From: Diabrotica undecimpunctata
Lineage: Eukaryota > Arthropoda > Insecta > Coleoptera > Chrysomelidae
Length of the DNA stretch: 64,000 nt
Direction of reading: 5' to 3'
Assembly (NCBI RefSeq): GCF_040954645.1
Contig: NC_092811.1
Location: 124,021,411-124,085,410, forward strand
In this document: in pieces, positions 22,424 through 33,190 of the stretch
Position numbering within the stretch: position 1 is the first letter of the stretch
Layout: every line of letters begins with the position of its first letter
Program-made: the position numbers and the translations under genes
The notes under the pieces: model-generated
What the model saw: the letters and a program-made list of their open reading frames with translations, nothing else
What the model was told of the DNA's origin: nothing
The model's database searches: none

Positions 22424-23752
22424 GTGAAAATGGCTACGATTTATGAGCTGACAGTGACTAATTTAAGAAGACATCTTGAAGACAGAGAATTAGCTTCCAC
22501 CGGAAAAAAGGCTGAGTTAGTCCAACGACTAAAGAACGCTTTGCTAGAAGAAGGACTAGATCCAGAGACTTATATATTTGAAGATGCTGTCCTCTCGTCG
22601 ATTTCGAAAGTTTCTGGTGATGTAGCCAAAGTTTCTGGTGATGTAGCCAAAGTTTCTGGTGATGTAGCCAAAGTTTCCGGTGATATCGCATCATTAGAGA
22701 ACAAAGTTTCTGGCGATATTTCGAAGGTTTCCGGCGACATCGCTTCTTTAGAAAGCAAAGTTTCTAACGAGATTTCTTCCCTGGAAAGCAAAGTTTCTGC
22801 TAACATCTCTTCAGAAATCTCTAAAGTCACTTCTGAGATGTCTGCCCTGGACGATAGAATATCTTCGTTAAAAAACCAAGTTGCTGCCGATATGTTAGCC
22901 TTCGAAGAAAAGATTAAAGAGATGGAAAGGAAGATGAAAGAAACAGGGACAGCAGAGAGAGGTAACAATCCGATTACAGTGGAGATAAAAGAAGACGAGA
23001 CGAAATTTAAGTTGGAGACACGGCCGAAATTTGAAGGAAGTGGAGGTTCTATTCATGTTAAAGTCCCAACTTTCGACGGAAAATCATCATGGAACAACTA
23101 CATGAAACAGTTCGAATCAGCCGCAAGAGCAAATGGATGGTCTGAAAAAGAAAAGGCTGTAAACCTGACTATCGCTCTTCGAGGAGATGCCTTAGATGTG
23201 CTTCAGACCATAGCCGTAGAGGAGACCGATGATTTCGAACAACTGAAGAAGAGGTTAAATATGCGATATGGCCACGAACATTTGGAGCATGTATATCAGT
23301 CACAGCTTAAAAATCGTAGACAGAAGAAAGATGAGGCTCTTCAAGAATATGAGGTAGATATTGCCAGATTAGTACGATATGCTTATCCAACAGCTCCCGA
23401 AGACATGATGGAAAAATTGGCCGTTCAAACGTTTATTGATGGTCTTCGTGATCATGAAATGCAGAGAACACTGCGATTAGCTCGTCACAAGACGCTGGTT
23501 GATGTCCTATCCGCCGCCCTCGAATATGAGTCAGCTACGCAGGCCTCTGGCGGTTACAGTAAAGTTAGGACTGTAAAAGAGGAAGAAGATGAAGATAAAC
23601 TTGACCAGCTCGTTAATATGATGAAAAGCATGACATACAAGAAAACGAAGACCATCAGATGCTGGAATTGTGGCGAAATAGGACACGTACGAAGCTCCTG
23701 TAAGCACCCTAGGTACGACGCAAATCAAGAAACTCACCATCAGGAAAACTAG
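22424..23752 (+). CDS. gag: Gag polyprotein with SAP-like motif, repeated coiled coil and CCHC knuckle
   Basis: 442 residues. Residues about 5-40 (LTVTNLRRHLEDRELASTGK, then KAELVQRL) fit a SAP motif, a small DNA-binding helix-linker-helix usually seen in chromatin proteins. Residues about 60-170 are a low-complexity coiled coil built from KVSGDVA/KVSGDIASLE units. Residues about 205-400 are the capsid-like retrotransposon gag domain (FDGKSSWNNYMKQFE, QEYEVDIARLVRYAYP). CWNCGEIGHVRSSC at 413-426 is a CCHC zinc knuckle for RNA binding. The ATG at 22430 gives a better start than the preceding in-frame codon, because ATGGCTACGATT follows GAAA. Gag forms the particle that holds the RNA. The SAP motif could tether it to chromatin, which is inference. 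Confidence 0.9.
   Translation: MKMATIYELTVTNLRRHLEDRELASTGKKAELVQRLKNALLEEGLDPETYIFEDAVLSSISKVSGDVAKVSGDVAKVSGDVAKVSGDIASLENKVSGDISKVSGDIASLESKVSNEISSLESKVSANISSEISKVTSEMSALDDRISSLKNQVAADMLAFEEKIKEMERKMKETGTAERGNNPITVEIKEDETKFKLETRPKFEGSGGSIHVKVPTFDGKSSWNNYMKQFESAARANGWSEKEKAVNLTIALRGDALDVLQTIAVEETDDFEQLKKRLNMRYGHEHLEHVYQSQLKNRRQKKDEALQEYEVDIARLVRYAYPTAPEDMMEKLAVQTFIDGLRDHEMQRTLRLARHKTLVDVLSAALEYESATQASGGYSKVRTVKEEEDEDKLDQLVNMMKSMTYKKTKTIRCWNCGEIGHVRSSCKHPRYDANQETHHQEN
22606..22690 (+). repeat. 21-bp tandem repeat inside gag
   Basis: AAAGTTTCTGGTGATGTAGCC is repeated three times exactly, followed by a diverged fourth unit and looser copies downstream. It encodes the KVSGDVA heptads of the coiled coil. 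Slippage in this tract would change coiled-coil length by whole heptads. Confidence 0.9.
23743..23752 (+). promoter_or_regulatory. Candidate -1 frameshift site between gag and pol
   Basis: The gag frame ends GAA AAC TAG. The pol frame is -1 relative to gag and is open back through this point (GGA AAA CTA GAA). GGAAAAC directly before the stop would let both tRNAs re-pair one base back, although it is not a perfect XXXYYYZ heptamer. Pol has no ATG near its front, so frameshifting is the likely way it is made. Confidence 0.5.
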
Positions 23753-26700
23753 AACGGGTCAGCCTTAGGGGGGCAGCTTCGACCCAAAACTTTTCCAAAG
23801 ACCCTCTCATACTAATAGCTTCTTTGAAATGTCGTGAAGATAGTGTATATGTAGATGGAGACATAAATGGTAAAAAGCATACGTTGTTGGTGGATACCGG
23901 AGCGACCAGAACCATTATACGCCCGACAGTTATAAACAGCCGAAAGAAACTGTTACCAACGAGGTTACGACTTCGGACCGCTACAGGTGAAAATGCCAAC
24001 ATTCATGGAGAAATCCAGGTACAATTGGGAATTGGAGCAGAAAAGTTCGTCCATACTGTTATAGTTGCTGACATCGAAGAGGATGTTATATTAGGAATGG
24101 ACGTAATGAATATGCATGGATTCCAATTGGATTTTAAGAATAAGGTAATCAAAGTTGGCAACGAAGAGGTATTTCTCCATCCACATAATGACAACACTGT
24201 GCAAGCAGCCATTACAGAAGATACAGTCGTGCCTGCGAGAAGCGAAACGATCATAGTAGCGCGACTACAGGGAATTGTAGACGAAGGGACACCTGTTATG
24301 ATGGAGCCTTGGAACCACGACGATGAGGTTGGCCGTGGAATCATAATTGGAAAGGAATTGGTGACTTCGGCCAAAGAAATTCCTGTGAGACTTATCAATG
24401 TCAACGACTACCCAGTGACCATCAAGAAAGAGACAAAGGTAGGAACTTGTGTACCTGTGACATCCATAATCCGTCAGGCGACAACATCTGATAATTCCAA
24501 CGACAAATTCGACCAAATGGTTGCAGTTGCAGGACAGTCTCTAAATCAGATGGAGAAAAGGAAATTAAGGGAATTTCTGCGGCAGTATCGTGATATTTTC
24601 GTACCGAAAGGAGGAAAGACGGGAAGAACTACCGTTGTTAAGCATAAAATTGATACTGGTAATGCTAAGCCAATTCGTCAAACAGCTCGACGATTACCAC
24701 AGGCGAAGAGAGAGGAAGCTGAAACGATTGTTCAGGAAATGAAGAAAGACGGGGTGATAGAACCTTCTACGAGTCCATGGGTCTCTCCGGTGGTCCTGGT
24801 TAAGAAGAAAGACGGAACGACGAGGTTCTGTGTGGATTACCGTTTGCTGAACAACGTTACCAAGAAAGATAGTTATCCTCTGCCTCGGATCGATGACACA
24901 TTGGACACATTGGCTGGAAGTAAATTGTTTTCTACTTTAGATTTGAAGTCTGGATACTGGCAGGTAGAAATGGACCCAGTCGATAAAGAAAAGACAGCCT
25001 TCACCACAGGATCTGGATTGTGGCAATTCAACGTTATGCCATTTGGACTTTGTAATGCTCCTGCGACATTTGAGAGGCTTATGGAAAATGTGTTGAGAGG
25101 GTTATCTTGGAAAACATGCCTGGTTTATTTAGATGACATAATCGTCTTGGGGGAGACATTCGAAGATCATTTGAGGAATTTGGAAAACGTTTTTAATCGA
25201 CTTAAAGCTGCCCAATTGATGCTAAACCCCAAGAAGTGCCAGCTATTTCAAGGTAAAGTCAATTATCTGGGTCATATAGTCAGTAAAGAAGGAGTGGCCG
25301 TGGATAAAGGAAAAATCGATTCCATTAAGGAATGGCCAAAACCAACTGACAAACATCAAGTGAGAAGTTTTCTTGGACTATGTACTTACTACCGGAGGTT
25401 TATTAAGAAGTTTGCAGATATCGCTAAGCCATTAACGCGACTTACGGAGGAAGCAAGAGATTACCGCTGGGATACAGACTGCCAAAATGCCTTTGAGACC
25501 TTGAAAAAGCATTTAATAACAGCACCAATTTTAGGGTATCCACTGCCAGAAGGAGAGTTCATCTTAGATACAGATGCAAGTAATGTGGGAATTGGAGGAG
25601 TGCTGTCTCAGATTCAAGGAGGACAGGAACGAGTCCTCGGATATTTTAGTAAAGTTCTTTCAAAACCTGAGCGGAATTATTGCGTCACGAGAAGAGAACT
25701 TCTAGCAGTAGTTAAATCAGTAGAGCACTTCTATCAATACCTCTATGGAAGGAAGTTTTTAATCCGAACCGACCATGCCGCCCTTAAGTGGTTGATGCAG
25801 TTTAAGAATCCAGAGGGTCAGATAGCCAGGTGGATCGAACGACTCCAAGAATACGATTTTAAGATTGAGCACCGAGCCGGAGTTAGCCACAGAAATGCTG
25901 ATTCTCTTTCCAGAAGGCCATGCCCCGCAGAGTGTTCCCACTGCAACAAAACGGAATCCAAGGAAGCAGCAGTGCTAAGAACGACGATTGTCAACGACGA
26001 CTGGACGCCTACTAAGATAAGGGAAGAACAAGAGAGAGATCCAGTTATACAGAAAATCCGAAAATGGAAAGAGGAAAACCGTCGACCACCTTGGCAGGAA
26101 ATATCAAACCTATGCTCAGTAGTTAAGACGTATTGGGCCCAGTGGGACTCATTTATCATCGAAGATGGCTTGCTCAAACGAGTCCTGGAAAATGATGACG
26201 GTGCAGAGAAAAGAAGACAGTTGGTGATCCCAAAGAGCAGAATAGCCGAAGTACTTCGTCAGTTACACGACAGTCCATCGGGAGGGCATTTTGGTGTAAG
26301 GAAAACCCTTCAGCGAATTCGGGAACGGTTTTATTGGATGAACAGTTCCGACGACGTAAAAGACTGGTGTAAGAAATGTACTATTTGTGCTACGAGTAAC
26401 GGGCCTCACCGGAAAAGGAGAGCTCCTATGAGACAATATAATGTTGGAAGCCCGTTTGAAAGAATAGCTTTGGACATTGCAGGGCCATTTCCAGAAAGTG
26501 AAAATGGGGGCAAGTACATGTTGGTAGTAATGGATTACTTCACTAAGTGGGTCGAGATTTATGCACTTCCAGACCAGAAGGCCGCCACCGTTGCAGATAA
26601 GTTGATCCAAGAATATATCAGCCGATTTGGAGTGCCTTTGGAGATCCATAGTGACCAAGGCAGGAACTTTGAAAGTGATCTATTCCAAGGAATATGTGAT

Positions 26701-27981
26701 AGACTAGGCATGAAGAAAACAAGAACTACCGCGTATCATCCGCAATCGGATGGTATGGTAGAACGAATGAATAGGACAGTTGGCAAGTATTTGACAAAGA
26801 TGGTGTCCGATCACCAGCGAGACTGGGACCAATACCTCCCGTTCTTTACAATGGCCTACAGATCTGCTGTTAACGAATCAACGGGCCAGACACCAGCCAG
26901 AGTCCTATTCGGACGCGAAATGCGACTACCTTGTGATCTAGAATTTGGGTGTCGACCTGGAGAAGATGTAGCAGGTGAAGATTATGTGATCGAATTACGA
27001 AGAAGAATGGACGATGTACATGAGTTGGTCCGTTCCCACCTTCAGATCGCTAGCGACCGAATGAAGAAACGGTACGATACACAAGCCGAAAAGGGTTGCT
27101 TTAAGAAGAACGACAAAGTATGGCTGTATAATCCCAAGAAGCGAAAAGGTTGTTCTCCCAAATTGCAGCAGTTTTGGGAAGGTCCATACCTCATCATGGA
27201 GAAGATCAACGATGTCATCTACCGAATAAGCAAGATTCCGAGGGGAAAGCCGATGATAGTACACCATAACCGGTTGGCATCTTTCGAAGGTGACCACGAC
27301 GTAGATGAAGAAGTGGAAGTAAACCAAGTCCAAGATGTGTTTAACCTCACGTTTGAGGAATTCATGGGTGCCTATGGAGGTACCGGTAAAGCAAGACATG
27401 GTGTTACCACTGAAGAAAAGCAAGATCTACTCGCGCTCCCCGATGACTACTCGCTGGCCCTTACCATCCCGGCCAGTATCAAAGACGCACCAGGGTTGGC
27501 ATCCGTCTTTCGAAGGAAGTTTGGTCGAGTTGCAGAACTGCAATGCCAGGTGCCAGCTCCCGGTAAAACCTTGAAACTCCAAGATGCATCACGTTACCTT
27601 TTCTACCTGGTAACAAAAGACACTGCCCGTGACCAACCTACCTACCGAGATGTATGGGAAGCCTTACTTCAATTGAGAGAGCACGTACTAGAGTCCGACG
27701 TGCAAAAGTTAGCCATGCCAAAGTTGGAGTGCCGCCAATTAGATTGGAGGGTTATCCGAAATATGGTGGAGGATATCTTCAAAGACACCGAAGTCCAGGT
27801 GTTAGTCTGTTGCAATCCGCATAGTTACTGGTGCGGAGAGAAAACCGTCCCTTGTCATTTTTATACAACTGGAAGTTGTAAAAGAGGGTCCAGTTGCCGA
27901 TACCAGCATACAGTTCCGGTTCCAGTCCCGACAAGGTTCCAGGAGGAACCATCTTTTAAGAGGGGGGCAATGTTACGATAA
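23753..27981 (+). CDS. pol: Pol polyprotein: protease, RT, RNase H, integrase, then macro-like domain and CCCH finger
   Basis: Counting residue 1 at 23824: the protease has DTGATRT at 24-30. The RT runs from about 290 to 480 with YLDD at 435-438. RNase H has DTDAS at 582. The integrase zinc domain starts with His815 (HDSPSGGHFG, then CKKCTIC). The integrase core has D884, D944 and E980 (35 residues between the last two). A GPY/F-type module follows (WEGPYLIMEKI). Residues about 1198-1330 resemble a TARG1/OARD1-type macro domain (DYSLALTIPA, VFRRKFGR, FYLVTKDTARDQPTY, LAMPKLECRQLDW). Residues 1344-1362 are a CCCH finger (C-x7-C-x5-C-x3-H). No stops interrupt it. The retrotransposon part copies and integrates the element; the role of the tail is unknown. 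In the macro part the Lys of the VTK motif is kept, but the glycine-rich loop and the segment carrying TARG1's catalytic Asp are altered. Confidence 0.93.
27957..27970 (+). other. Polypurine tract
   Basis: AAGAGGGGGGCAA directly precedes the TG of the 3' LTR, as expected for the plus-strand DNA primer. It overlaps the last codons of pol. Confidence 0.85.
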
Positions 27982-28308
27982 ATATACTGGCCTAACTTTT
28001 ATGACTAATTATTCTGTTTTATTGTAGAAATTTCGGTGGAAGTCTAGAACCAAAATTATGGTGAATGAGCCGGCTAAGCTTCTCGATCTTTCGATGCAAG
28101 AAAATGCGATCTTTCGATGCTGTTCTAGTATATCAGGATTTCGTATATAAATACAACATTTTTATATGGAGGGCCAGTTAATACTCAAGACCCGCGCTCG
28201 CGAATTTGTACGTACGGATATAATAAATTATTGTCAGATAAGTTAATATAAATAAAGAAATAAATTAAATCCGTAAGTGTTATAAATATTGAACCTTTTA
28301 ATAAATTC

Positions 28309-28314
<6 letters not shown>
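27971..28314 (+). repeat. 3' LTR of the Gypsy element
   Basis: 344 bp, identical by eye to the 5' LTR, ending ACAACA before the TA repeat resumes. Confidence 0.97.

Positions 28315-28382
<68 letters not shown>
28315..28382. repeat. (AT)n tract, right half of the Gypsy insertion site
   Basis: About 68 bp of AT repeat immediately after the 3' LTR, the continuation of the tract at 21931-22008. Confidence 0.95.
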
Positions 28383-28384
<2 letters not shown>

Positions 28385-28599
28385 AAAATATAGCTTCATT
28401 TTCTTTAATATAGATAACCAGATCCTACTGCATTCTGGCGAGGGATTTGCGAAGCAATTGGTTTCATTTAACATAATTAAAGCCTCCTCTTTGTTAATTA
28501 AAGGTTCAATGCATTCATAGCACCTTTATGTCCTTGTTACGCTCTATAACTAATTTTAATGTTAGATGAATAAAATTTAACGTTTCAAGAAAGATATTA

Positions 28600-30900
28600 T
28601 GATCGTACTCACAATCTGTATATATCATTTATATCCATGGTATCTAAAGTACTTTTTCATATTGTAGAACCACATAAGTCGACCTTGTAGACGTAATGAT
28701 CCTGTAAGATAATCCATAAGACTAGTAAATTTGCGTGAGTCATGGAATTTACACTAAAATCATGTGTTATATAAATGATTTTATTTGTTTTAAAATTTGA
28801 ATTTAAAATAAGATCTAATTTTCTTAAAAAAAAACATTAAAAGGATCTTTGGGAGATCCGTATTAAGTAAAATGAAATCAAGTTTCATTTCATCTTTTGC
28901 CGAAACCACAACGCTACCACATTTTTGTTGTGCTAAGTCATATAAATTTAAGATTTTAAAACCTGGAAAATTGTAATTAATTACATAGTCATCAACTGAC
29001 CACTTCTTAGTAATAAGAAAGGAATTCCAAATGATCTTATTTATCATCTGAATGTAAACAATATATTTGAAATTTATGCATTATGCACTAGAAGTACATA
29101 ATCTTGTACAACTGACAATAACAACAGCATAATCAACAAATAAGTTGATTTCATTTTAAAAAGGACGGTATCTAAATACGGTCCAGTCAGTAAAGGCATA
29201 TATCGCTCGAAGGCTCGAATAAAAATTACCTTATTCCTAAATTCCAACTCAAACTAAAAAAGGTATATAAAACACCTTCTTCTTCTTCTTGTTTCTGTAT
29301 ATGACAAATTCCACAGAAAATATCCACTTTTTTGATGCCAAAACATTGATGTTGAAATTTGAGAGCACACTCTTGGGACCATTTTTTTTTCTATTCTTTA
29401 GTACTCAGAACTGAAGAAAAAAATAGTATCTTCACCCGGAAAGAGGATAATCGTTCCTTTTTAAGAGATTTAAATAATTGAATGAGCGAAAAAATAGTGA
29501 TTTTGTGGTGTAAAAATGTGGCGAACTTAAATCACTGTAGAATCTGTTCAAAAGCACCTACAAACCTTTTTAAAAAGCAAAAATAAAGCCTTTTTCATAA
29601 TTTTAAAATAATGTATTTTTCTTCCTCCTAGAACCTTATACATTATATCAGTTGAATGAGCAGAAGATTAACAAAACAATCTTTTCTTATAAAACAAAAA
29701 GTCAGTTGGGCCACTATGTCAAATATTAAGCTTGTACGAAAAAACATAAAACTTTCGCTTAAGTCATTCATCTGCTTCCGATCCAATATCATTATGTATT
29801 GCCTCCAAGTTTGGGTAGAATTCATGATAGTCCGGCGAAATGTAACCATCTTTATATTGTAGTTGCTCTATGGTTTTTCCAGCAGGATAGAGGATATCCA
29901 AGTAGAAGTCTTCTCTTTTTATCTGAGTGACGTCTTTTTTGAGATGTCAACACAATTAAATAATACATTCTCATTATTAGAATATTTAAAATAAATTTTG
30001 AAGGGCTCTTCTGCTTTGAACATTAGCCACTGTATTTTAAACCATTCTACTTTTATATCTTGCTCCCATTTTTTCCAGTTTGTAAGTAACTTCTCTAGTT
30101 TTTCAGTACACTTAAAATTTTCAGAGCTCATTTTAAATATCTGAAATTTATTATTATTTTTTTTGGAACTGGAAATAATTTTCACCCAATCTTCTGACAA
30201 AATAATGTCTTTAATATTTTAATAAAATCTAATAATACCTTTTATATTTTGAATATCCGCTTCCCTTGCCTTATTCTTAGGGGAGCGCTTGCCTCTTTTA
30301 TCAAGTGGCGAAGTGATTTATTGGCCACATCTTGATTTGTTTACTAAAGCTCTGGTGAGCCTTCCATCTCAAACTTCTAGAGCTTTTTAAAAAATGATTT
30401 GCAAACAGTTATCATATCATCTGATTCTTTCGGTAATGTATAATTTCTTGTCTTAGAATGTTTATTATGATTTTGAGCTGCTTATGTCGTCCTTTATTAA
30501 CATCATTTACTTGTATATTCTTGTAAGCAGTCTGTAAATTATAATCAGATAAGTTGTAGAAACTTTTTTATTTCTTTAAGAAATAACAATCAATGACCCT
30601 TTCATGGACAGTTAAAAACTTCATGAAAAAATTGTTTCTCGGACACAACTCTACCACGAGAATTGAAATATGATTTGCTTGAACTTCTTTCCAACTTAGA
30701 CTTAGATCTTTTCCATACTGACTTATTTTTACCTACTTGATCTAGGTTCCATAAGTCTATCTTCTTTGAAACTTTCCCTAGTTGTAGAAGACTCATCATC
30801 GGATGGTGGATGGAAGTCAGAGCCAGAATCTGTTTCAAATTCGCTGGGTTCACGAGTACTGGATGTATCCGATAACGGCATTTCCAAACTATAACAAAAA
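28600..30900 (-). pseudogene. Decayed coding relic of an unclassified multicopy insect family
   Basis: Minus-strand pieces include an acidic start (MPLSDTSSTREPSEFETDSG, about 30.88 kb), a middle piece (NWKKWEQDIKVEWFKIQWLM), then DVTQIKREDFYLDILYP and YISPDYHEFYPNLEAIHNDI, and near 28.8-29.05 kb KWSVDDYVINYNFP. The ...ISPxYHxFYxNL block resembles a repeated, uncharacterised transposon-like protein family seen across insects. Multiple stops and shifts mean it is not functional. I cannot assign an enzymatic class. A possible splice donor (AGTAGGTA) follows the acidic segment. Confidence 0.45.
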
Positions 30901-32270
30901 TATTCTCTATTAATTAATTCAAGTAATTAATTGTCTTGAAGTTAAAGATTAACATATACTTTTTGAAACATCGCTTAGAAAACGAGCCTGCTTTCTTCAT
31001 TTTAAGGTTATAATCTTAAAAAATTTAGAATCCTAATTTAAATTTTGAGACGAGATATTTACAATCACTGTTAATATAAAATACACAAGATTGCACAAAC
31101 ATGATACCAGTTAAAAAAGCTGATAGTAGGTACTGTAAAAATCGAATAAACGCTAGACAAGAGTGATAGAAACACACTAAATAAGAGTGAAAATGTCATA
31201 TAATATATATAATACTGCATACTGACCCAACTGTCACTTGGGCCACATTTCCATAACTAAATCATAATATGAAATGTTTACGTAGCCAAACTGTACAACT
31301 CGCGCCATCTCTTGGTATACAGTGAAATGTTAGTTGAGCCACTTTGAAATGGAAGATATGATAAAATGCCACCTATTCTACTACCTATCTGAATTATACA
31401 AAAAAATCAGTTGGGCCACTCTGCTTCTGAGCGACTCATTTCAGCTTGTTAGCTCATTTTCTTGAAACCTTTGGATATAATTGCTGACTTAATATACCCT
31501 TGATAAGATCATATTCCAGGCCTCTCTTAATGTTAAATTCATTCAACAATTATATTTTTGTTTCTGTTACAAAAAGTTTTTTGCAAGTCCTTTTGGAACT
31601 ATATTGTGCTATTTCTTTATTACAAATCTAAATGCTGCTCTGGGTTTTAGGGATGGAATGAAAACCACCAACACTTTTTAACAGCTTCAGTAAAAGTTGT
31701 TTCTTTTAATTTAAAGTAGTATTTAATAGAGCATAATCAGTCTACTTGATTATGGTGGCAAAGCCTAGACGATAAAAATATAGATATGATAAAAAAAATG
31801 AACTCTTTTGAAAGGTGGACGTTGACAAAGAATATACGTTTGCTTCTGTTTTGATCTTTCTTAAATTTCTGTACGTATCTATTTATCAATTACTTTTTCT
31901 CATATTTTACGGTGCGGCAAAATAGTTTTGTTCTTTCTCGTTAAGTTTCGCTCATATCGCAGATTGGAAATCATTCTGGCAATTATAGTTTTGTCGGTTA
32001 TGTACCAATAGTTTTATAATCCAATAATTTATAAATTGTACTTCCTTTTTGAATTTGTGCACAAGTCCAAATATATCTATTGTTTCACCATTTATTAAAT
32101 AATTGTTCAATATCTCTAATAACCTACATTATATGCAACACACAATGCGATACAAAACATTAATCCATTAAAATTACGTTTTAACGTATAAAAAATAGTC
32201 CAGTAAAAATTTAAACTATACCAAAATAATTTTCTTGGAATGTGATACATTTTTTATCATATCTTTATTA
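30900..32270. other. AT-rich non-coding stretch with repeated TTGGGCCAC words
   Basis: Copies or near copies of CAGTTGGGCCAC occur at 31223 (inverted), 31237, 31331 and 31408, and at 29703 within the neighbouring relic. No gene frame is convincing. Confidence 0.5.
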
Positions 32271-32343
32271 CGTTTATTGACGTTTCAATTTCCACTTCGG
32301 AAATCGTTCTCAAAATACAAACACTAGTAAATTAAACAAATTT
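32269..32343 (-). repeat. 75-bp repeat with hammerhead-like hairpin, shared with 51.04 kb
   Basis: The minus strand carries GAACGATTTCCGAAGTGGAA, then ATTGAAACGTCAATAAACG. Every base but one or two matches 51039-51112 on plus. It has a stem II-like TTTCC/GGAAA hairpin, GAAAC and GTC, the layout of Penelope-type hammerheads, but the CUGANGA core is diverged (GAGAACGA). Confidence 0.6.
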
Positions 32344-32344
32344 T

Positions 32345-33190
32345 AACTCTGCTTTTTCCCCAGATAAAATATATCGTCTGTTGTATTGCATAAATAAATA
32401 AATATGTTACTTTTTTGATACTTCGAGTCCAATTTCTAGAAATTATTTTAGATAATATATATTATATACTATATTATATATAGTATATATTATATACTTT
32501 GATTTTCAGTTACTTTTATCAACTATCGTTGTCTTTGCTTCCACTATCACTAATAACGTAATACTTATTATTCGAATCATAACATAACTATTCAAAAGTG
32601 GATCGTTAAATTATTATATGACAGTCCAAAATACATGCTTTAACGAAAATCGCATTAAAAAAAACTGTTAACATCTATTTTCTTACTAATACAGTTTCTT
32701 ACTAATACAGTTTTAAGTACTTCCTTCTTATTTTATGATTGGCCATAAACTTATAAGAAGGATCGGACTCTATGAATCACCAAGACTTTATTGGAAATAA
32801 TCATTTTAAAGGTGTGTATTTATATTGTTGGTCTTTAAACGGTATAACATATGGCTGGTTAATAATATTTTAATTTATTACCCATGCTATAAAATTGCAG
32901 TAAATACAAAAAAATAGGGAGAAACATTTCTTTTCTTATTAACCTTCATCAAACGGGCCTCAAAATATTACACAAAAGACGGGCCGGGGTCTGAACAAAC
33001 CCCATTCTTAAATGGGTGAACTATGCTTATACGAAAAAAAAAAAACTGTACCAGTAACAGATTATTTTTATAGTATTGAACATTTATTAGACTAAAGCAT
33101 ACACATTACTACAAAATACATTCTACTGCTGACGCTAACGTTACATTTTACACCTATTTTATTAGTTTATCTGTCATTGCCTCTACAACA
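32345..33190. other. AT-rich non-coding stretch
   Basis: A nested TATATA palindrome lies at 32455-32500. TTAACCTTCATCAAACGGGCC at about 32938 could be the 3' terminal repeat of the piggyBac-like relic that follows, because it begins with the TTAA target. No gene is seen. Confidence 0.4.

Larger units (their letters stand above)
22009..28314 (+). mobile_element. Ty3/Gypsy LTR retrotransposon, complete and recent
   Basis: A 6,306-bp element has identical LTRs, a primer-binding-like site, gag, pol in the -1 frame, and a polypurine tract. Both genes are open. By the logic of LTR dating, zero differences in 344 bp means a very recent insertion. Pol order is protease, RT, RNase H, integrase, which is the Gypsy order. 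No env frame exists between pol and the 3' LTR; the space is used by an in-frame extension with a macro-like domain and a CCCH finger. Confidence 0.95.

Noticed and set aside
22570..22968. Minus-strand ORF opposite gag
   Set aside because: Mirror of the repetitive coiled-coil codons, no family resemblance.
26263..26658. Minus ORFs opposite pol
   Set aside because: Shadows of a strongly constrained plus-strand frame.
22009..28314. Gypsy element as an endogenous retrovirus with env
   Set aside because: No separate env frame; the 3' extra sequence is an in-frame Pol extension without signal peptide or membrane segment.
32455..32500. Regulatory palindrome in AT-rich DNA
   Set aside because: Simple TATATA sequence, palindromic by composition.
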